A stretch of DNA of 32,706 nucleotides from UBA935 sp031555615 (GTDB lineage: Bacteria; Bacillota; Clostridia; Lachnospirales; Lachnospiraceae): the NCBI GenBank assembly GCA_031555615.1, contig JAVBUF010000078.1, positions 1-32,706 on the forward strand, in the 5' to 3' direction. The notes beneath the pieces are model-generated. The model was not told the origin of the DNA. It saw only the letters and a program-made list of their open reading frames with translations, and ran no database searches. The translations under genes and the position numbers were made by a program. Positions 30,207 through 32,706 of the stretch are shown here, piece by piece (within the stretch, counting starts at the first letter, position 1; every line of letters begins with the position of its first letter).

Positions 30207-31112
30207 TTAACTTACACAAAAATTTTCAATCTCCGCTATGGCCTGAAATATTGGATAAAATTGAGGTGGTGCTACAGCGTTTCCGAGGGCCTTATCTCTG
30301 TCCAGTGAAGCGGAAAACCCATCATCCCTTCGAGTAATAAGGGGTTTAATATATTTTTTGTCCCCTCCGTGAAATGTGGCATAAAAGTCGGTTCCCAATT
30401 GAGTGATGAGCCAATTTGTGCGCCGCTCTTTCTGCTCTTTATCCCGTTCATTATCCGTGTTGCCGTCTGTGGACTGTACCCCTTGTCCAAATTTGCTGTT
30501 GGGGTCGGCAGTAATTTTATGACATCCGATAGCCCCATACTGTGCTTTGTTCCATTCTGTTGAGTGCTTTTTAAATTCCCACTCCAACATTCGCTCGCTA
30601 CGGGCGTGGGCAATAATTCCAATCCGTTCTCTGGGATGAATCGCTCCGACATCGGCAGCCCTGTAACAACACCATCCAACATCATACCCCAGGTCGGCAA
30701 AGTCTCTGAGTATTCCTCGAAAGAACCGTCCATCTTCACTTGATAAGAGTCCCCGTACATTCTCAGCCACAACCCATCTGGGCCTAAACTCATCAATGAC
30801 CCGCCGGTACTCCGGCCACAGATCACGTTCGTCACCAGACGCTTTACGCTTTCCTGCAACGCTATGCGGCTGGCATGGGAAGCCCCCTGAAATGACGGTA
30901 ATGCCCCCGATTCCGGTTTGTCTATAAAACTCATCTGCTCGTAAATCATGTATATCTTTGCACCTCCATACGTCTGGCCAGTGGTTTTCCAACACCTTCA
31001 TTGGATAATCCGCAAACTCACACTGCCCGACTGTTTTAAATCCCGCCCATTCAGCAGCAAGGTCAAGTCCTCCTATACCGGTGAATAGGGATAAATGTGT
31101 TAAGTCTTTCAT
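30207..31112 (-). CDS. DNA (cytosine-5) methyltransferase (301 aa)
   Basis: All catalytic motifs are visible: motif I SLFTGIGGLDLAA (8-20), motif IV GGFPCQPHS (76-84) with catalytic Cys80, motif VI ENVRG (117-121), motif VIII RERIGIIAH (161-169) and motif X LGNAVAPPQ (276-284). The part between motifs VIII and X, which should recognise the target, is short (about 100 residues) and low in conserved pattern. The enzyme methylates C5 of cytosine, probably to protect phage DNA from restriction. The start ATG has only GGAAG 5 nt upstream. A 28-codon leader ORF with a strong site overlaps it (31063-31149). A second long ORF lies inside in another frame. Confidence 0.94.
   Translation of the reverse strand: MKDLTHLSLFTGIGGLDLAAEWAGFKTVGQCEFADYPMKVLENHWPDVWRCKDIHDLRADEFYRQTGIGGITVISGGFPCQPHSVAGKRKASGDERDLWPEYRRVIDEFRPRWVVAENVRGLLSSEDGRFFRGILRDFADLGYDVGWCCYRAADVGAIHPRERIGIIAHARSERMLEWEFKKHSTEWNKAQYGAIGCHKITADPNSKFGQGVQSTDGNTDNERDKEQKERRTNWLITQLGTDFYATFHGGDKKYIKPLITRRDDGFSASLDRDKALGNAVAPPQFYPIFQAIAEIENFCVS
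30272..30949 (-). CDS. Nested out-of-frame ORF within the methyltransferase gene (225 aa)
   Basis: The ORF has 225 codons entirely inside the methyltransferase gene but in a different frame. Its product contains two LPTP repeats (LPTPVAS and LPTPTAN followed by DKG), a RMYGDSY/SETLPTWGMM region, and an end NPLLLEGMMGFPLHWTEIRP. These features match a group of phage proteins that I remember as methyltransferase-associated or as the C-terminal part of other phage methyltransferases (MGFPxxWTE type). ATG 30949 has GGAGGTG 13 nt upstream, a wide spacing. The content looks like a real, constrained protein and not a random shadow. A database comparison is needed to be sure. Confidence 0.6.
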   Translation of the reverse strand: MIYEQMSFIDKPESGALPSFQGASHASRIALQESVKRLVTNVICGRSTGGSLMSLGPDGLWLRMYGDSYQVKMDGSFEEYSETLPTWGMMLDGVVTGLPMSERFIPENGLELLPTPVASECWSGNLKSTQQNGTKHSMGLSDVIKLLPTPTANLDKGYSPQTATRIMNGIKSRKSGAQIGSSLNWEPTFMPHFTEGTKNILNPLLLEGMMGFPLHWTEIRPSETL

Positions 31113-31149
31113 TCTTCCAAGGAAACCGCACGTGCATCACTATGGCCAT
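31063..31149 (-). CDS. Possible leader ORF of the methyltransferase gene (28 aa)
   Basis: ATG 31149 follows a perfect AAAGGAG (8 nt). The ORF of 28 codons (MAIVMHVRFPWKN start, RRT end) runs 50 nt into the methyltransferase in another frame. The methyltransferase ATG itself has a weak site, so translation of the leader could feed or control it by coupling. The peptide has no known features. Confidence 0.4.
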   Translation of the reverse strand: MAIVMHVRFPWKNERLNTFIPIHRYRRT

Positions 31150-31165
31150 AGTTTCGGCTCCTTTC

Positions 31166-31194
31166 TTGAATTTTGCTTAATAATAATGTATAAT
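31166..31194 (+). promoter_or_regulatory. Plus-strand promoter of the permuted tRNA-like RNA
   Basis: TTGAAT (31166-31171), 17-nt spacer, perfect TATAAT (31189-31194). The expected start, 31201, is exactly the first base of the helix that closes the RNA below. It lies on the strand opposite to the protein genes. Confidence 0.7.
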
Positions 31195-31200
31195 ATATAT

Positions 31201-31424
31201 GTAGTTTGTTTAGGTACGCCCTCGGTCGTTGGTTCAAGTCCGGCCTCTGCAAAATAATCGTAGGAATTTCAATTTTAACAATTATATACTGTGTATATTT
31301 GCATTTAAGCAGTAAGGGTGGTGTCGTTTTTATGATAATTAGTTCATTTTTATATATTATGACTTGTCTCGGCGCTAGCAGAGTAGCTCAGTCGGTAGAG
31401 CGAGGGTATTCCTAAGCAAATTAC
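31201..31424 (+). tRNA. Circularly permuted tRNA-like gene (3' half upstream of 5' half)
   Basis: The tRNA 3' half is at 31218-31252: anticodon-stem strand GCCCT, 5-nt variable loop, T-stem GTTGG/CCGGC around TTCAAGT, acceptor strand CTCTGC and AA. The 5' half follows 124 nt later at 31377-31407: acceptor strand AGCAGAG, T8-A9, D-stem GCTC/GAGC with A14, G18-G19 and A21, anticodon-stem strand AGGGT. The halves fit each other: 6 acceptor pairs (position 1-72 is A-A), 5 anticodon-stem pairs with one G-U, and G15-C48. Outside the anticodon stem, 31201-31214 pairs with 31411-31424 (14 bp, two G-U). The transcript start predicted from the promoter is 31201. The anticodon is not defined by the unspliced sequence. 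It may yield a two-piece or spliced tRNA, or a tRNA mimic. Confidence 0.75.
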
Positions 31425-31464
31425 AACTTTCCTTTACTTTCATGCAACCCTCATCATTTATAAT

Positions 31465-31504
31465 AAAAAACTACCAACTAATTATTGATAGTTGGTAGTT
31501 TTTT
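31465..31504. terminator. Bidirectional rho-independent terminator
   Basis: AAAAAACTACCAACTA (31465-31480) and TAGTTGGTAGTTTTTT (31489-31504) form a perfect 16-bp stem with an 8-nt loop and T-runs on both strands. It can end the plus-strand RNA from 31201 and the minus-strand HNH mRNA, whose last codons lie inside it. Confidence 0.9.
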
Positions 31505-32216
31505 GAATCATATTCTTTACTTCTTCAATCGTATATGTTTTATACCTTGTATGATGGATTATTCGATGGCAATTAGCACATACGGGCACTAAATCTGTTT
31601 GTGGATTAACAATAATCTCTTCTTTTTTATCATGCAGTGGAACTATATGGTGAACCTCTACAAGTCCATTTCCAATTTCACCATATACCTCTCCAAAATC
31701 AAAACCACACACCTTACACTTAGTCCCATGAATCTCAATAGCTTTTCTTCTGTTGACAGGGTTTCTTTCATACCTGGTAACATAATAGACTTTCTGTTTT
31801 CCTTCTTTTCCACTACTTACATCATCATAGCTTTCATAGTTTTCTTCGTCTACATCAGTGATTTCCATCGAAAACTCAATTTCATACTCGTCTGGGTTAA
31901 TCTTGGTAAATTTAAATAGCGGATAATTTTCTTTGGTAAATTCTTTATGATTGGGAAAGCTAGATAAAATTATCTTATGTAAATCCGTTCGCCAGAATAT
32001 ACGTGTCTGCCCTGATGCTAATCGAATATATGCACGATAATCCTTATTTTGATAAAAAATCTTGATATTCTGTTTCTCCCCCTTCGTTAATCCTTGTACA
32101 CCCCAAAAGTCTCTTGTATCTTTTGGTATTCCTGAACCTTTATGTGCAAAGAAAGAAAGATCGCTTTTCTTTATTGCAACAAAATCATTCATTATTTCCC
32201 ATGAATTATATATCAT
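31482..32216 (-). CDS. HNH endonuclease, restriction-like, in its own cassette (244 aa)
   Basis: The C-terminal domain is a clear HNH nuclease: C167-x2-C170, VEVHHIVPL (186-194), Asn204, CANCHRIIHH (213-222). The N-terminal 110 residues (IKIFYQNKDYRAYIRLASGQ, RIFWRTDLHKIIL) look like a separate sensor or DNA-binding domain, as in stand-alone restriction-type HNH proteins. I choose ATG 32216 with AAGGTGAAGGA upstream; an ATG at 32276 would lie inside the promoter. The gene has its own promoter (32248-32276) and terminator (31465-31504), so it can be expressed from a quiet prophage. A defence role is inference. Confidence 0.88.
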   Translation of the reverse strand: MIYNSWEIMNDFVAIKKSDLSFFAHKGSGIPKDTRDFWGVQGLTKGEKQNIKIFYQNKDYRAYIRLASGQTRIFWRTDLHKIILSSFPNHKEFTKENYPLFKFTKINPDEYEIEFSMEITDVDEENYESYDDVSSGKEGKQKVYYVTRYERNPVNRRKAIEIHGTKCKVCGFDFGEVYGEIGNGLVEVHHIVPLHDKKEEIIVNPQTDLVPVCANCHRIIHHTRYKTYTIEEVKNMIQKTTNYQ

Positions 32217-32247
32217 TCCTTCACCTTTTCTTTTGTTTGATAATTCG

Positions 32248-32276
32248 ATTATAAACAAAAGAATACCGACTATCAA
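32248..32276 (-). promoter_or_regulatory. Promoter of the HNH cassette
   Basis: On the minus strand TTGATA (32276-32271), 17 nt, TATAAT (32253-32248). The upstream part ACCTTGAAAACTAAATA is nearly the same as that of the promoter at 26717-26745, which has identical boxes and spacing. Confidence 0.8.
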
Positions 32277-32323
32277 TATTTAGTTTTCAAGGTACAATAT
32301 TAATTAAAAAGATAAATCTGTCA

Positions 32324-32706
32324 TCAACAAGGACCACCCTCAGCTCCATGAAATGCACCTGCCGGATACATCCATTCACCGGTTACATATATATCATCTA
32401 CGGAAAACTCTCCTGTAATCAAACTATGAATCGCTTCTGCATCACCATGATATACGCAAGATTCAGTATCGCCGATAAACGTTTCAAGGTCACATTTATT
32501 ATCAAGAGTAAAGCCTAAATTCTGCTCATCCTGCATAAGTAACTCAAATTCTTCCGGATATAACTCCCGGTATCCAGCAAACAACTTTGGCGTTGAAAAG
32601 ATACATGCTGCACAGCTGCACCGATTCCAACCAGCCCGGTAGCAGGGGTGAGGATTTACCCGGCGCCGTTTTACTACTTCCCATGCATCTTTTTCAGAAT
32701 AGTCTA
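32324..32706 (-). CDS. Phage PAPS reductase family protein (C-terminal part, cut by window edge)
   Basis: The frame is open from the window edge; its visible 126 residues include NPHPCYRAGWNRCSCAACIF and end GAFHGAEGGPC. This is the C-terminal pattern of phage phosphoadenosine-phosphosulfate-reductase-like proteins: an NPHP motif, a WNR-S-C-x2-C segment and a GGAEGGPC-like end. These belong to the PP-loop ATPase group related to sulfate-assimilation enzymes and DndC. The N-terminal PP-loop is outside the window. Its role in phages is unclear; a thiol- or DNA-modification role is possible. No start is visible. Confidence 0.85.
   Translation of the reverse strand, partial: DYSEKDAWEVVKRRRVNPHPCYRAGWNRCSCAACIFSTPKLFAGYRELYPEEFELLMQDEQNLGFTLDNKCDLETFIGDTESCVYHGDAEAIHSLITGEFSVDDIYVTGEWMYPAGAFHGAEGGPC

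Noticed and set aside
31206..31415. Plus-strand ORF of 69 codons with hydrophobic stretches
   Set aside because: It spans both tRNA halves; its end (RVAQSVERG) is the usual translation of a tRNA 5' half, and the middle is hydrophobic because the linker is AT-rich. No ribosome binding site at its start.
31201..31424. Reading the tRNA halves as a prophage attachment site
   Set aside because: An attP or attL/attR would carry one tRNA part or a restored tRNA, not both halves in reversed order on one strand with complementary flanks. No integrase is nearby in the window.
31201..31424. tmRNA interpretation of the permuted RNA
   Set aside because: There is no G3-U70 pair for alanine charging, the D-arm is complete with G18-G19, and an anticodon stem is present; the small ORF in the linker runs into the tRNA 5' half and has no typical tag end.
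1..32706. CRISPR arrays, insertion sequences, retroelements
   Set aside because: I saw no regularly spaced repeats, transposase or reverse transcriptase pattern. The only tandem repeat noticed is the 27-bp triple at 24978-25004.

Overview
The window is a contiguous stretch of a tailed-phage genome, most likely a prophage of a low-to-mid-GC Firmicute. The spaced GGAGG-type ribosome binding sites, the use of TTG/GTG starts and the gene families (YopX, DUF551, ArpU-type late regulator, PBSX/Xkd tail proteins) fit Clostridia, probably Lachnospiraceae; this host call is inference. The virion should be a myovirus: contractile sheath and tube (XkdK/XkdM type), baseplate J, LysM and XkdQ/R/S proteins, an SPP1-like portal, a Mu F/SPP1 gp7-type minor head protein and a lambda gpE-type capsid. 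All protein genes lie on the minus strand, so biological order runs from high to low coordinates. No integrase, primary repressor or replication gene is in the window.

Layout in transcription order. 32706-30200: end of a PAPS-reductase-family gene, a self-contained HNH nuclease cassette with its own promoter and terminator, a plus-strand RNA gene that looks like a circularly permuted tRNA, and a C5 cytosine methyltransferase carrying a nested out-of-frame ORF. 30180-26780: a tightly overlapped early operon of small proteins (zinc-binding proteins, HNH, ASCH/PUA-like, DUF551, YopX, a LexA-type HTH without protease, a small membrane protein). 26745-26369: a one-gene cassette with promoter and terminator. 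26340-25008: ADP-ribosylglycohydrolase and ArpU-like late regulator. 25004-24846: three 9-bp tandem repeats, a terminator and a promoter. 24820-18223: membrane protein, terS, terL, portal, minor head protein fused to an ADP-ribosyltransferase, small Cys protein. 18139-11900: scaffold, capsid and neck genes, sheath, tube, tail chaperone with a -1 frameshift. 11680-11340: a type I toxin/antisense-RNA locus. 11298-2155: tape measure, baseplate and tail appendages. 2091-1: lysis module ending in a GH24 endolysin cut by the window edge.

The most unusual items are: (1) the permuted tRNA-like gene at 31201-31424, with the 3' half upstream of the 5' half, its own promoter and complementary ends; (2) a minus-strand 29-aa toxin-like gene with a divergent antisense RNA inside the tail operon; (3) an ADP-ribosyltransferase fused to a capsid-internal protein together with an ADP-ribosylglycohydrolase; (4) a 225-codon ORF nested in another frame of the methyltransferase; (5) two one-gene cassettes bounded by the same inverted sequence motif. 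The frameshift and lysis modules follow known phage logic but carry details worth recording.
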